A DNA stretch of 64,000 nt, from NCBI RefSeq assembly GCF_000775995.1, contig NZ_CP009227.1, forward strand, positions 62,001-126,000, given 5' to 3'. The notes beneath the pieces were generated by a model that did not search any database, was not told where the DNA came from, and saw only the letters and a list, made by a program, of their open reading frames with translations. Each line of letters begins with the position of its first letter. Positions within the stretch are counted from its first letter, which is position 1. Shown here piece by piece: positions 53,975-63,460 of this stretch. Position numbers and translations under genes: made by a program. The DNA is from Treponema sp. OMZ 838. Its GTDB lineage: Bacteria; Spirochaetota; Spirochaetia; Treponematales; Treponemataceae.

Positions 53975-54034
53975 GGAGGGTTTAATACCCGCCGTCCTCG
54001 GCAACGCTTGCGTCGGGTTTGTTGATGCTGTGAA
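53975..54034. repeat. Fragment related to the 48.0-48.2 kb hairpin cluster
   Basis: TTTAATACCCGCC (also at 48.2 kb) and ACGCTTGCGTCGGG...TTGTTGAT (reverse complement of the 48.03-48.06 kb segment) occur side by side, but in opposite relative order and orientation to the larger block. It appears to be a rearranged relic. Confidence 0.6.
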
Positions 54035-54046
54035 TATTTTTCTGTT

Positions 54047-55033
54047 ATGAAGATTTTTGTGATTTCAGGCTTTTTAGGAGCCGGTAAAACAACCTTTATT
54101 CAAATGCTTTCCCAAAAAACAGGCATAGACTTTGCCGTTATGGAAAACGAATACGGCGAAGCAGGTATCGACGGAACCCTTTTGAAGCGAGACCGATTAA
54201 AGGTGTGGGAGTTGACTGAAGGATGCATCTGCTGTTCGCTCAAATCCGATTTTGCTTCCTCCATATTGACAATTGCAAATACGTTGGCTCCCGAATATCT
54301 CATCGTGGAGCCAACCGGTGTAGGTTTACTCAGCGCGGTGATGAACAATATCGGTAAAATCGAATATGACCGCATACAGCTCCTTGAACCGGTTACCGTC
54401 GCGGACGTACACTGCGTAGAACATTATCTAAAAGAGTTCGGCGGCATATATACCGATCAGCTGAAAAATACGCCGCGTATCCTTCTTTCTAAAATAGAAA
54501 ATACTTCTGCCGAAGAGTTAAACCGTATTACCGCGATACTCCACACGGTGAATCCTGATGCGGAAATCCTCAATACCCCGTATCAAAATCAACCTGAGGA
54601 ATGGTGGCGTCGGCTGCTGCAAACTCCGCTGAATAAACAGCGTACAATAGTACTCCCTGAAAAAGACCACGCGCTTGATTTGGAAAATATCAGTATTGCC
54701 GGCATTACCGTTGATACCGTTAACGAGCTTCTGGAGCTGCTGACTGCATTGCTACGCGGGTACTTCGGCGCTGTCTACCGCGCAAAAGGATTTGTGTCTA
54801 TCGGCGGACAATGGACAAAATTCGATATTGTCGATAGACAGTACACCGTTACTGTTTGCGACCCGATGCCTGAATCAAAAGCCGTGATAATCGGACAAAA
54901 TCTCGACTGGACACGGTTGCACAAAGCGTTTACTGCAGCTGCACCTCTATTGTACCGACCGTACACAGCAAATCCGGAAGCGGAATACGTATCGAAGCGC
55001 GGGAAGTATTTCCCGTCATCGTCTGTACGGTAA
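54047..55033 (+). CDS. CobW/COG0523-family metal-chaperone GTPase
   Basis: A 328-residue GTPase of the CobW/HypB/UreG class. The P-loop GFLGAGKTTF is at residues 8-17, MENEYGEAGIDG forms switch I, and the metal-binding CxCC motif is in EGCICCSLKSD. VEPTGVG provides the G3-like segment. These proteins deliver zinc, cobalt or other metals; the target here is unknown. No ribosome site is obvious before ATG 54047. The last 104 bases overlap the convergent lipoprotein gene. Confidence 0.9.
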   Translation: MKIFVISGFLGAGKTTFIQMLSQKTGIDFAVMENEYGEAGIDGTLLKRDRLKVWELTEGCICCSLKSDFASSILTIANTLAPEYLIVEPTGVGLLSAVMNNIGKIEYDRIQLLEPVTVADVHCVEHYLKEFGGIYTDQLKNTPRILLSKIENTSAEELNRITAILHTVNPDAEILNTPYQNQPEEWWRRLLQTPLNKQRTIVLPEKDHALDLENISIAGITVDTVNELLELLTALLRGYFGAVYRAKGFVSIGGQWTKFDIVDRQYTVTVCDPMPESKAVIIGQNLDWTRLHKAFTAAAPLLYRPYTANPEAEYVSKRGKYFPSSSVR

Positions 55034-55643
55034 CCGTTCCGACGGGAGTAATGTGTGCCGTCTGCACCTTATACGGAACATCGACGGTTAAGACGAATTC
55101 AGCGTTACGGAGTTCGGCTGCAATCTTTTTTCCATAAGCAGCACCAATCAGCTCTTCGTATTCCGCAAGCGGTATTGCATCGCCGGTAAACAGCGGAGCC
55201 ATCAGCATATCAATAAAATCACGGCTTTCCTGCGGCAGCATCTCTAAAAACAATGCGATATTTTTCGGTGAAAGTGTTACCGCAACTTTCCGCTCTTTCA
55301 TATTATAATTAATAACATCTTTGAGCAAATCATGATTTCGCGGCACCATGCACACGAGACGTAATCCCATTACCCCTCTTGCGGTAACTTCTTTAACCGC
55401 TATCCCCGATTTTGTGAGCGCTTCTTTCAACTCTTGAGTATTGAAAACCGATTGTTCGCCGGTTTGCTCGACTTTTTGTTTCAGCAAATGCGTAATATTC
55501 TTTTCTAACAAGCTGCTCGGTATAAATTCCGCAGTGAAGCGGCAATCCGCATTATCCCGTATAACGATATGGGCAGAAGAAGAACAGGCCGCTGTAATGC
55601 AAACGGCAGCAAGACAACATAATGTACGAAATAGTATTTTCAT
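54930..55643 (-). CDS. Putative lipoprotein of unknown function
   Basis: About 237 residues with a lipoprotein signal (MKILFRTLCCLAAVCITAAC, Cys20). The mature protein has mixed alpha/beta character with segments such as RFTAEFIPSSLLEKNITHLL and PLAEYEELIGAAYGKKIA; no family is recognised. I set the start at ATG 55643, since the longer frame would put 11 residues before the signal. Its 3' end overlaps the convergent CobW-type gene by 104 bases, an unusually long tail-to-tail overlap. Confidence 0.78.
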   Translation of the reverse strand: MKILFRTLCCLAAVCITAACSSSAHIVIRDNADCRFTAEFIPSSLLEKNITHLLKQKVEQTGEQSVFNTQELKEALTKSGIAVKEVTARGVMGLRLVCMVPRNHDLLKDVINYNMKERKVAVTLSPKNIALFLEMLPQESRDFIDMLMAPLFTGDAIPLAEYEELIGAAYGKKIAAELRNAEFVLTVDVPYKVQTAHITPVGTVTVQTMTGNTSRASIRIPLPDLLCTVGTIEVQLQ

Positions 55644-55719
55644 AATAACAAATTCTCTCAATCTCAAAGCAACCACACTAGAAGTATTTTAAGAGGTTAC
55701 TCTTACACCACATCAGACG

Positions 55720-56370
55720 CTATATGCTGTAATAGATAGAAAAGAAGTGCATGATACTTCCGGAGAGTACAAAGAGGTGCCACACACCGTGCATCCATTT
55801 TATTTTTTTCATTGCATAAAAAACGCAACCGATGGTATAGAGCACACCGCCTAAAATTAAAAAACGGAAGCTTAACAAAGGGAGCTGTTCTTTCAACGGC
55901 CTTGCGGCAAATATAATCAGCCACCCCATGGGGATATAGGTAACAACCGATAATACGCGCACCCTGCTTCCGAATATAGCATAGAGCACAATACCGACTA
56001 CCGCTAAACCCCAAATAACACCGAAGATAGACCAACCGACTGCTCCCCGCAATGCTGTAAGACAATAGGCCGTATAGGTTCCAGCGATAAGAATATAAAT
56101 TGAACAGTGATCGAATATGCCGAATACTTTTTTTGCACCCAGCGGTAAAGCATGATAGAGCGTTGAAAACAAATATAAAATGATTAACGATGCACCGAAT
56201 ATCGTAAACCCAACAATACACCGCGCTCTATATTCGTCAGGCGCATAACGAACGGCACGAATAATAAGAAGCACCAACCCTGCAATCGAAAGCAAAGTCC
56301 CAATACCATGGGTTATAGCATTGACAATTTCCTCTCCTGTTGTATACCGCTTCGTAATTACTTGTGCCAT
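55720..56370 (-). CDS. Hemolysin III / PAQR-like membrane protein
   Basis: About 216 residues with seven predicted membrane helices. Family marks are [38 protein letters not shown] with the Ser/His metal ligands, [18 protein letters not shown], and the C-terminal [17 protein letters not shown] with the other histidines. Despite its name, a membrane hydrolase or metal-related function is more likely than hemolysis. ATG 56370 has GGAG five bases upstream; the neighbouring ATG 56373 is too close to it. The rpmE terminator ends just before the ribosome site. Confidence 0.9.
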   Translation of the reverse strand: MAQVITKRYTTGEEIVNAITHGIGTLLSIAGLVLLIIRAVRYAPDEYRARCIVGFTIFGASLIILYLFSTLYHALPLGAKKVFGIFDHCSIYILIAGTYTAYCLTALRGAVGWSIFGVIWGLAVVGIVLYAIFGSRVRVLSVVTYIPMGWLIIFAARPLKEQLPLLSFRFLILGGVLYTIGCVFYAMKKIKWMHGVWHLFVLSGSIMHFFSIYYSI

Positions 56371-56380
56371 CATATCTCCC

Positions 56381-56421
56381 ATAAAAAACAAAACACTAAA
56401 ACTCATCCGTTTTAGTGTTTT
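56381..56421 (-). terminator. Rho-independent terminator after rpmE
   Basis: AAAACACTAAAAC (56390-56402) pairs perfectly with GTTTTAGTGTTTT (56409-56421); on the minus strand the stem is followed by GTTTTTTAT. It stands directly before the hemolysin III ribosome site. Confidence 0.88.
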
Positions 56422-56443
56422 ATTCCTATAGAATAACGGACTT

Positions 56444-56647
56444 TTAGTCTTTAATGCTATAGCGCTTCTTAAAGCGGTCGATACGTCCGGCAGTGTCTAC
56501 CAACTTCTGTTTGCCGGTAAAGAAAGGATGGCACGCAGAGCAAATTTCAACTTTAATATCTTTTTCAGTAGACCGGGTCTGAATAACATTTCCACATGCG
56601 CACGTAATCGTTGTTTCTACGTAGTTAGGATGAATATCTTTTTTCAT
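56444..56647 (-). CDS. rpmE: 50S ribosomal protein L31 (zinc form)
   Basis: A 67-residue ribosomal protein. It opens with [19 protein letters not shown] and has the four zinc cysteines in CAC and CSACHP, so it is the zinc-binding (C+) form. [20 protein letters not shown] is the conserved end. ATG 56647 follows a GAGG site; the longer frame starts without one. rho lies about 70 bases upstream on the same strand, an arrangement common in bacteria. Confidence 0.96.
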   Translation of the reverse strand: MKKDIHPNYVETTITCACGNVIQTRSTEKDIKVEICSACHPFFTGKQKLVDTAGRIDRFKKRYSIKD

Positions 56648-56720
56648 TATAATACCTCTTACACAGTGCCCCGAAAGGAGCATTACTATACCGCTTCAGT
56701 CTCAATCAGCCGAGACCATA

Positions 56721-58349
56721 TTATTGCATAGTTCCGGAATTCATCAATTTCAAGAACACTTCATTATTCTTACTTTTCTTCATTTTGTCAAGGAGTAAGT
56801 CCATAATTTCAAGGTCATCCATCGGATTGATAACCTTCCGCAGCAGCCAAATCCGCTGCAAATCTGCCTCATCAATCAAAAGTTCTTCTTTACGGGTTCC
56901 CGACTTCTTGATATTGATTGCAGGGAATATACGGCGGTCGGATAACCTGCGATCCAAATTGATTTCCATATTACCCGTTCCTTTGAATTCTTCAAAGATA
57001 ACCTCATCCATACGACTGCCGGTTTCTATCAACGCAGTCGCGATAATAGTCAGACTACCGCCTTCTTCAATGTTACGGGCAGCGCCGAAAAACCGTTTGG
57101 GCTTATGCAATGCATTCGAGTCAACACCGCCGGACAGCACCTTACCGGAAGTCGGCACCGTTTGGTTATATGCACGGGCAAGACGTGTGATGGAATCAAG
57201 TAAAATCACTACATCCTTTTTATGTTCAACCAACCGCTTTGCCTTTTCCAATACCATTTCTGCAACCTGAACGTGCCTTGTCGCCTGTTCATCAAAGGTT
57301 GACGAGATAACCTCGCCGCGTACTGTCCGCTCCATGTCGGTAACTTCTTCAGGCCGCTCATCAATCAACAAAACAATCAGATATACTTCGGGATGATTTT
57401 GCGTTATGGCATTTGCAATTTGCTGCATCAATATTGTCTTACCGGTACGAGGAGGCGCAACAATCAAAGAACGCTGCCCCTTTCCGATCGGACAGAACAA
57501 ATCCATAATACGGGTTGAGTAAAGTTCGCTTGTTGTTTCCAGATTGAGTTTTTGACGGGGATACAGAGGGGTAAGGTTATCGAAGGGAATACGGCTTTGA
57601 GCAATGGATACATCCTCAAAGTTTACCGATTCAACCCGCAGCAGCGCAAAAAAGCGCTCCCCTTCTTTGGGTGAACGAATTTGTCCGTATACGGTATCTC
57701 CTGTTTTAAGATTAAACAACCGTATCTGACTCGGCGAAATATAAATATCGTCTGATCCGGACAGATAACTATTCTGCGGCGAACGCAAAAAGCCGTATCC
57801 GTCCGGCAGAATTTCCAAAGCGCCGGAGGCAAAAATAATTCCGCCGTTTTCCGTATGGTTTTTCAAGATAAAAAAGATAATTTCCTGTTTTTTCATCGCA
57901 ACCATATCTTCATGCGGTATACCGTACTGCGCCGCTAAATCACGCAGGGCATGCATCCCCATACGCGTCAAATCGTTAATAACCAGTTTCAGTTTATTTT
58001 CGTTGTCTTCGGAACTGCTATTTCCATCTACAGCAGCATCTTGTGTTCGATTATAGGTTCTTCGCATAGAAGATTGGCGACGTGGTTTCTTCTCTGCCTC
58101 AGGCGCAGTTCCGTCACCGGATGGTTTTCTGCGCATACGCGACCGTACTACTAATTTTTTTTCAGGCTGCTCATCGGATACAATAGGATGTTCAGCATCA
58201 CTGTCTGTTTGATGCATAGACCGTTCGGTTTCAGGGGACACGGTACCCGCGGCCTCTTGTTGCTCCAGATTCAACTCAGGCTGTCCTGAAAAATCCGGAG
58301 CGGCTCCGTCAGCAGTAAAAGGCGAACGGCGTACTTTTAAGATTGTCAT
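56721..58349 (-). CDS. rho: Transcription termination factor Rho
   Basis: A 542-residue RNA-dependent ATPase. The C-terminal 420 residues are standard: [18 protein letters not shown], cold-shock RNA-binding part [20 protein letters not shown], Walker [26 protein letters not shown] and the Q/R loops with [20 protein letters not shown]. The N-terminal 110 residues are an extra charged extension rich in Arg, Lys, Glu and Ser ([20 protein letters not shown]), likely disordered. GGAG precedes the ATG. A long 5' region (348 bases) may allow autoregulation. Confidence 0.97.
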   Translation of the reverse strand: MTILKVRRSPFTADGAAPDFSGQPELNLEQQEAAGTVSPETERSMHQTDSDAEHPIVSDEQPEKKLVVRSRMRRKPSGDGTAPEAEKKPRRQSSMRRTYNRTQDAAVDGNSSSEDNENKLKLVINDLTRMGMHALRDLAAQYGIPHEDMVAMKKQEIIFFILKNHTENGGIIFASGALEILPDGYGFLRSPQNSYLSGSDDIYISPSQIRLFNLKTGDTVYGQIRSPKEGERFFALLRVESVNFEDVSIAQSRIPFDNLTPLYPRQKLNLETTSELYSTRIMDLFCPIGKGQRSLIVAPPRTGKTILMQQIANAITQNHPEVYLIVLLIDERPEEVTDMERTVRGEVISSTFDEQATRHVQVAEMVLEKAKRLVEHKKDVVILLDSITRLARAYNQTVPTSGKVLSGGVDSNALHKPKRFFGAARNIEEGGSLTIIATALIETGSRMDEVIFEEFKGTGNMEINLDRRLSDRRIFPAINIKKSGTRKEELLIDEADLQRIWLLRKVINPMDDLEIMDLLLDKMKKSKNNEVFLKLMNSGTMQ

Positions 58350-58697
58350 AAAATTTCTCCATAGTAAATTTTAGTTAAAAAATATCAAGAAGATACGGAG
58401 TATTCTCTAAGAAAGATTAGCTTTGATAAGTTGTTTTAGGAAACACTGTGTTTCAAGACAGAAGCTTTTATCAAGACCACACGATCTTGTACATTGCTAA
58501 CGGCACATTCTATACTACCGACATTTTTTACTTCTGTTTGGAATAACTGCATCCATCGCGGAATGAGTGCTTCCGTTTATCTCACAATAAGACTCACTTA
58601 CAATAATAGATACCGTTGTAATAAATACCCATTGTGAAATAAGAAATGCCAAAGTTACCACCGATTACTCTACACATTGGATTAACCGGCAACTCCT
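58350..58697 (-). promoter_or_regulatory. rho upstream region with nested dyads
   Basis: No gene is seen in these 348 bases between pncC and rho. TTGATAA (58423-58429) pairs with TTATCAA (58468-58474), enclosing a palindrome GAAACAC-T-GTGTTTC (58440-58454). A rho leader or operator is a reasonable guess. Confidence 0.4.
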
Positions 58698-59258
58698 TTA
58701 TTCTACCTTTTTATTTTTTATCTTGTCAAGGGGATTATCATAACTCGATTGATTGTGATGTATCCCATTCAGCTGCTGTAACAACATTTGCATTGCAGCA
58801 GTATACGTCTGTTCACGGATAGCATCGCGCGTACCGCTAAACAGATACTTTTCAGAATATACGGAAGAAGTATGTTCATTCCCCGCACAGGCAATGCATA
58901 CCGTACCGACAGGCAGCTGTGGGGTTCCTCCGGCCGGCCCTGCAAGTCCCGTTACTGCAAGGGCATATCCATGTCTGCCTGAAGAATCCGAAGCGATGGT
59001 TAATGCCCCCCGAGCCATCGCGGCAGCAGTTTCAATGCTCACTACGCCAAAGCCTTCCAAAACTTCAGCGGGAACATTTAATATATGCTGTTTTGCCTCT
59101 ACCGAATAGGTAACCCATCCGCCCCAGAAAACAGCGGAAGCTCCCGGTATATCCGTAATGTATTTTGCGATCAAGCCGCCTGTTAATGATTCGGCCGTTG
59201 CAAGAAAAAGATTTCTACGTTTTAGTTCGTCAAATATATGATGAATCTGCAAAAACAT
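58698..59258 (-). CDS. pncC: CinA-family nicotinamide-nucleotide amidohydrolase
   Basis: A 186-residue protein equal to the CinA C-terminal domain alone, which deamidates NMN in pyridine-nucleotide recycling. Signature segments are LATAESLTGGLIAKYITDIPGAS, WGGWVTYSVEAKQ, and AVTGLAGPAGGTPQLPVGTV. The N-terminal CinA domain is absent, as in many bacteria. Its ATG overlaps the bactofilin stop by one base, making it third in an lnt-bactofilin-pncC unit. Confidence 0.93.
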   Translation of the reverse strand: MFLQIHHIFDELKRRNLFLATAESLTGGLIAKYITDIPGASAVFWGGWVTYSVEAKQHILNVPAEVLEGFGVVSIETAAAMARGALTIASDSSGRHGYALAVTGLAGPAGGTPQLPVGTVCIACAGNEHTSSVYSEKYLFSGTRDAIREQTYTAAMQMLLQQLNGIHHNQSSYDNPLDKIKNKKVE

Positions 59259-59664
59259 TAGCCGCGCAGCTTTTGCTTGAGTTGTTCGGGATGCATTGAA
59301 AAGAGATTGGCATCAATTCCCGCATTGTCCCGTATCATGTGCACGGCACCCTCAAAGGATACATTATCTGCAATCTTAATACGGGCAGCATGGACATCTC
59401 CATGCACAATACTACCGGCCTTCATCTCTATCTTATCGGCAGCTGTTAAAGAGCCGTACACGGTACCTTCAATAACAATCGAAGCAGCTCTAATATACTG
59501 AGTTTTACAAACTGCACCTTTTTCTATCAATAAGAAACCTTGCGCATCTATAGCGCCCGAAAAAGTACCTTGAATATGCAGATCTTCAGTAAATTTCAAA
59601 AAACCGTCGAATACCGTCTCTTTCCCTAAAACGGTTAGTTTTTTTCTTTATCGATTTTTTTCAT
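59258..59664 (-). CDS. Bactofilin, frameshifted near the start
   Basis: A small cytoskeletal beta-helix protein. The main frame covers residues from LTVLGKETVFDGFLKF through IQGTFSGAIDAQGFLLIE and SIVIEGTVYGSLTA, the usual bactofilin core of about 110 residues. ATG 59664 overlaps the lnt stop in the common ATGA arrangement, but its frame stops after nine codons. One more A in the A7 run (plus-strand Ts at 59639-59645) would join MKKIDKEKK to LTVLGKE and give a complete bactofilin. Without it only a TTG at 59599 is available, deleting conserved residues. Confidence 0.85.
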
Positions 59665-61298
59665 GCAGTTTTCCTAGAATTGAGTATAGTCCGTACTGAA
59701 CCGATAATCAAGAGGCAAACAGCGGCTATTGCTGCTGCAAGCCCCAAAATATCTCCCCAAAGCACATACCATGTATTCGAGTTTGTTGTAAACGCGGGAA
59801 CATCAACACACAGATATCCTTCAATAAACGGCTGCATCATCGCAGTAATATGTCCGTGCGGGTCAATTGCCGCCGTTTGCCCTGATGCTGTTGCCCTCAC
59901 CATCGGCAGACGAGTTTCTACAGCCCGAAATACACTCATACTTAAATGCTGATATTGGCAGGCAACACTCTTCGCCCATGCATCATTCGACATATTGACA
60001 AATAACTTTGCTCCATGACGCGCAAAACGTCTCGTAATATAGCCGAACGTATCTTCGAAGCAAATCGGCACAGAAAAGTCCAATCCGTTCACCGAAAAAA
60101 CCGTTGGATCGGTTCCTTTTTCCCAAAAATGGGTATCGTTTGCAACCAATGCCTCATAAATAGCGGGAAAAGTTTTTTTATATGGGAAATGCTCGGTAAA
60201 GGGCACCAAATGCATCTTTTGATATCGATCGGGCTGTGGAGGCAACACGTTCTCTTGAGGGCGAAACAGCAGAGCAGCATTATAGTCAAATCGATCTTCT
60301 ACCCCTGCATCGGTTACCGTCTTTACAGCGTCATCGTTTCCAATTAAAAACGGCACCGGACGCGTATCAAGATAGGCTAAAAGCTCATGTACAAGTTCAA
60401 AGGTATTTCGATCCTCGCGATACCGATAGTGCCAATCGATACGGGGAATAAAAGCAGTTTCCGGCCATACGACCAGTGCAAGATCCGGATTATCGGTAAT
60501 CGCTTGATCCGACAGCTTTTTCAGCGTTTTAAAATCTCTTTTGTATGATTCGACTCCTCCTACCCACGGATCCGAGTTTGGCTGAATAAGGGCAATACGG
60601 GCAGTCGGTAAATCTTTATAATCTTGTTGAATAGACACACCGTAAATCAATGCGGCAATAACACAGAGGCACCAAATCAAAGCAGGAATACGTTCTTGAT
60701 AGGCAAATACACGGAAACCGCGCAGCCAATTCCGCAACGACTCTGTACAATACGGTTTTATACCGGCAGCAATCCATGCGGAAGGAAAACAAACCAATGC
60801 GGAAACGCCCCACACACCAAAAACCGATGCAATCTGAATGAGCGGTATAAACTGCCACTGCGAATAGCCTACCAAACCATACGAGAAACCGAGGAATCCA
60901 AGTGTCTTAACATACTCGTATCCAATCCAAATCAGCCATTGTACGATAAAACCGTATCGAGGAAAACAGATATCGGCTAATTTAAGCAGGGGCACCGTTA
61001 ACATATAGTAAAAAAAGTATTCCAGTGCAACAATATACATTGCAAGAGGGTGAAATCCCCACAGCCAATAACTAAAAATACAATAATTAAGAACGCCGTA
61101 AATTCCGCCCCACAAAAAAGAAGAAGGGAGCGAAATTCTACGAACTAAAATAAAAAGAGGTATAAAAATAATATAGGCGAGGAATGGCAACCCTGTTGAG
61201 ATCAAAAAACCGGGCTGCGAAAAAGCAAAAAGCGCAGAAGAACTTACAAGCAGGGCTGCATTAACCCCCCAATAGGCAAGACTTCTACTTCTTTGCAT
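59661..61298 (-). CDS. lnt: Apolipoprotein N-acyltransferase
   Basis: A 545-residue inner-membrane enzyme adding the third acyl chain to lipoproteins. About eight hydrophobic helices include an N-terminal block from SLAYWGVNAALLVSSSALFA. The nitrilase-like periplasmic domain has LVVWPETAFIP (catalytic Glu), the Lys in QKMHLVPFTEHFPY, and the Cys in FSVPICFEDTFGY. It overlaps the HU-like gene by 14 bases upstream and the bactofilin gene by four downstream. Confidence 0.96.
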   Translation of the reverse strand: MQRSRSLAYWGVNAALLVSSSALFAFSQPGFLISTGLPFLAYIIFIPLFILVRRISLPSSFLWGGIYGVLNYCIFSYWLWGFHPLAMYIVALEYFFYYMLTVPLLKLADICFPRYGFIVQWLIWIGYEYVKTLGFLGFSYGLVGYSQWQFIPLIQIASVFGVWGVSALVCFPSAWIAAGIKPYCTESLRNWLRGFRVFAYQERIPALIWCLCVIAALIYGVSIQQDYKDLPTARIALIQPNSDPWVGGVESYKRDFKTLKKLSDQAITDNPDLALVVWPETAFIPRIDWHYRYREDRNTFELVHELLAYLDTRPVPFLIGNDDAVKTVTDAGVEDRFDYNAALLFRPQENVLPPQPDRYQKMHLVPFTEHFPYKKTFPAIYEALVANDTHFWEKGTDPTVFSVNGLDFSVPICFEDTFGYITRRFARHGAKLFVNMSNDAWAKSVACQYQHLSMSVFRAVETRLPMVRATASGQTAAIDPHGHITAMMQPFIEGYLCVDVPAFTTNSNTWYVLWGDILGLAAAIAAVCLLIIGSVRTILNSRKTA

Positions 61299-61623
61299 TC
61301 GAAACCTGCTTCCCTACAAGCGGACGCACAGCTGCGCTCAATATCTTTCCCGGCCGAAATACAACTACCGAGTGATCTGTAGTGTCAACCAATGCTCCCG
61401 TTTTGGGATTCCGCATTCCCTTTCGCCCCTTACGGAATTGTACCGAGAATGTACCGAAACCACGAATTTCTATTGTTTCACCTCGCTGCAGAGCGTCAAA
61501 CATTTCCGAAAAGAACAAATCACTGATAGAATGAATATCCTTCAACATATGATCTGTTTTTTTATAAATTGCATCGACAATGCCTGTTTTTGTTTGTTTA
61601 CTTACCTGTTTATGTTTACTCAT
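61285..61623 (-). CDS. HU/IHF-family DNA-binding protein
   Basis: A 112-residue histone-like protein. The HU core is TGIVDAIYKKTDHMLKDI, then ISDLFFSEMFDALQRGETIEIRGFGTF, and RKGRKGMRNPKTGALV, the DNA-bending arm. A longer tail than E. coli HU ends in VGKQVSNAKK. ATG 61623 is chosen because GGAAGG lies seven bases upstream. It overlaps lnt, so it heads an HU-lnt-bactofilin-pncC cluster. Confidence 0.93.
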   Translation of the reverse strand: MSKHKQVSKQTKTGIVDAIYKKTDHMLKDIHSISDLFFSEMFDALQRGETIEIRGFGTFSVQFRKGRKGMRNPKTGALVDTTDHSVVVFRPGKILSAAVRPLVGKQVSNAKK

Positions 61624-61893
61624 CTTTAACCTTCCAGACGACATACAAAATTTTTCTTAAAAGCAACCTTGGTAAGACAGCAATATAAATAACCGGCTAT
61701 AACAAAAACCGGCTGCTGTTTTAAAAGGTAGAAGCGTAAGGAGATGTCATTTATATTATATTACCCGTTATCCTCATTGCATTCCATCACTAAGTACCGG
61801 CAAATAGAAACACATATAGCAACACTTTCCGTCATTCTAACGATAAAACCAAAAAAGGATAAGGGATAATGAAAATGTAAAAAGATAAATACG

Positions 61894-62166
61894 CTATTTT
61901 TGTGAAAAAGTTACATTATACAACTTTTGCATACGAGACTTTTTTCGTGCAGCAGCATTTTTTGTAATAATTCCCTTCCGAGCAGCGCTATCAAGCTGAT
62001 GCGCAAGTTCTTTTAATAACGTCATAGCAGATTCGGCATTTTTTTCAACAACAGCAAGTGTATATTTTTTAGCACATGTACGTGCTGCCGACTTCACCGA
62101 TTTATTATGGATACGGCGTACTTCACTCTGTTTATGACGTTTTATAGCAGATGCATTATTTGCCAT
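61894..62166 (-). CDS. rpsT: 30S ribosomal protein S20
   Basis: A 90-residue basic helical ribosomal protein. It starts with MANNASAIKRHKQSEVRRIHN and ends with TKNAAARKKSRMQKLYN, the usual S20 ends. GGAGG precedes the ATG. The 249 bases to the HU-like gene contain a repeated AACCGGCT pair (61.69-61.71 kb) but no clear terminator. Confidence 0.97.
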   Translation of the reverse strand: MANNASAIKRHKQSEVRRIHNKSVKSAARTCAKKYTLAVVEKNAESAMTLLKELAHQLDSAARKGIITKNAAARKKSRMQKLYNVTFSQK

Positions 62167-62214
62167 TTAAAAACCTCCAATAAAATTATTAGCATACAAT
62201 ACAGAATAATGATA

Positions 62215-63444
62215 TTAAACCATATCAATCTTTTTTGCAATAGCTGCTCGTAATTTCTTTTCTTCTTCTACAGGGAGCCCAAGTGAGGCAGCATTATCAA
62301 GATCATGCAAGGCCAAGATAAGTTGATTTTCTTGAAAATAAGCCAGTGAACGCCTAAAATATACATGCGCTTGATATCCGTTTATTTCAAGAGATTTTGT
62401 AAACATCGTTATTGCCTCTGAATTTTTATCCATCATCATCAATACGATACCTGCATAATAATATGAGCGGAAATTCTGAGGATTTTCATCCAGACTGGCA
62501 CAAAAATCCTTATATGCACTGTCATATGCACCTTGAGCAAAAAAAGCCATACCGCGATGCTTATAGACAATGGATGCTACCAATGTATTCGGTTTTTGAT
62601 TTAAGATTTTCGTATATAATGCTTCCGCCGTTGGAAAATCTCCGCAGTTATGTGCTTTGATAGCATGAAAAATCATACTATCAATTGTTTCCAAAGCGGA
62701 AGTATTCGCGGAGTTCATATCGGATTTTTCTTCGGCTTCCGAATGATCACCGAGCAATCCATTTGTAAATTCATCGGCACGCAGATAAAACTGTTCACGT
62801 CGCCTATCCAGTTCCGTATTCAAGCTGTTTTGAGCATCTCGAATTTCTTGAAAGAGTATATCTGCGAGGCTGAGACTTGCATTAATAGAAGCAAACTTCC
62901 GCTTAAGAGGAAAATCAAAGGGGGAAAATTCAAATTTATAAATAAGCTCATGTTCAACTTCTGCCCATGCATCTTGTAAAATTGTTCTAATCTGGACTTC
63001 AAAAATTAAATTTTCCGGCAGTAGTAGTCCCACTTTAAAGCTTTCGGGGATATCCGCTAAAACATGAGTAGACTCATAGCCGAATTCACAAAAAGTACGG
63101 CCAGCTCCCTTCCGTTCCACCTCTCGAACAGTAAAATTCTTTACGAGAATATTTTCCACTTCGCTGAGATTCTGTAAAAAAGGACATACAATTCGAATAC
63201 CGATTAAATCGGTTACAAGCGGAAACCGGATTCCCGGATCAGTAGGCGGGAATTTTAATAATTTTTCATAATAACTGTCAAAGCTCTTGACCCTTGTTTT
63301 ATAGGCAGGTAATGCAGATACTTTAACGATTGATCTTAAATGATCCTCAAGCCGTTTTAATAAGACGGTAAAATGGGGGTGGTACTCATTGTAGTGTTTT
63401 TTTAATTGATTTTTATCGGGTATCCACACGGTATTAAATGACAT
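62215..63444 (-). CDS. RelA/SpoT-domain alarmone synthetase with C-terminal TPRs
   Basis: A 409-residue protein. The first 200 residues are a (p)ppGpp synthetase domain: ALPAYKTRVKSFDSYYEKL, VTDLIGIRIVCPF (metal-binding Asp), GYESTHVLADI, and FEVQIRTILQDAWAEVEHELIYK with the catalytic-type Glu/Arg segments. No HD hydrolase domain precedes it. The last 150 residues are four tetratricopeptide repeats (AEALYTKILNQKPNTLVASI, SAYKDFCASLDENPQNFRSY). A synthetase-TPR fusion is unusual next to RelA/SpoT (HD-synthetase-TGS-ACT). ATG 63444 is preferred over a TTG six bases earlier. Confidence 0.9.
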   Translation of the reverse strand: MSFNTVWIPDKNQLKKHYNEYHPHFTVLLKRLEDHLRSIVKVSALPAYKTRVKSFDSYYEKLLKFPPTDPGIRFPLVTDLIGIRIVCPFLQNLSEVENILVKNFTVREVERKGAGRTFCEFGYESTHVLADIPESFKVGLLLPENLIFEVQIRTILQDAWAEVEHELIYKFEFSPFDFPLKRKFASINASLSLADILFQEIRDAQNSLNTELDRRREQFYLRADEFTNGLLGDHSEAEEKSDMNSANTSALETIDSMIFHAIKAHNCGDFPTAEALYTKILNQKPNTLVASIVYKHRGMAFFAQGAYDSAYKDFCASLDENPQNFRSYYYAGIVLMMMDKNSEAITMFTKSLEINGYQAHVYFRRSLAYFQENQLILALHDLDNAASLGLPVEEEKKLRAAIAKKIDMV

Positions 63445-63460
63445 AACCAAATTTAGAACA

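Noticed and set aside
61686-61714. Repeated AACCGGCT near rpsT as a terminator
   Set aside because: The copies are direct, not inverted, so no long stem forms.
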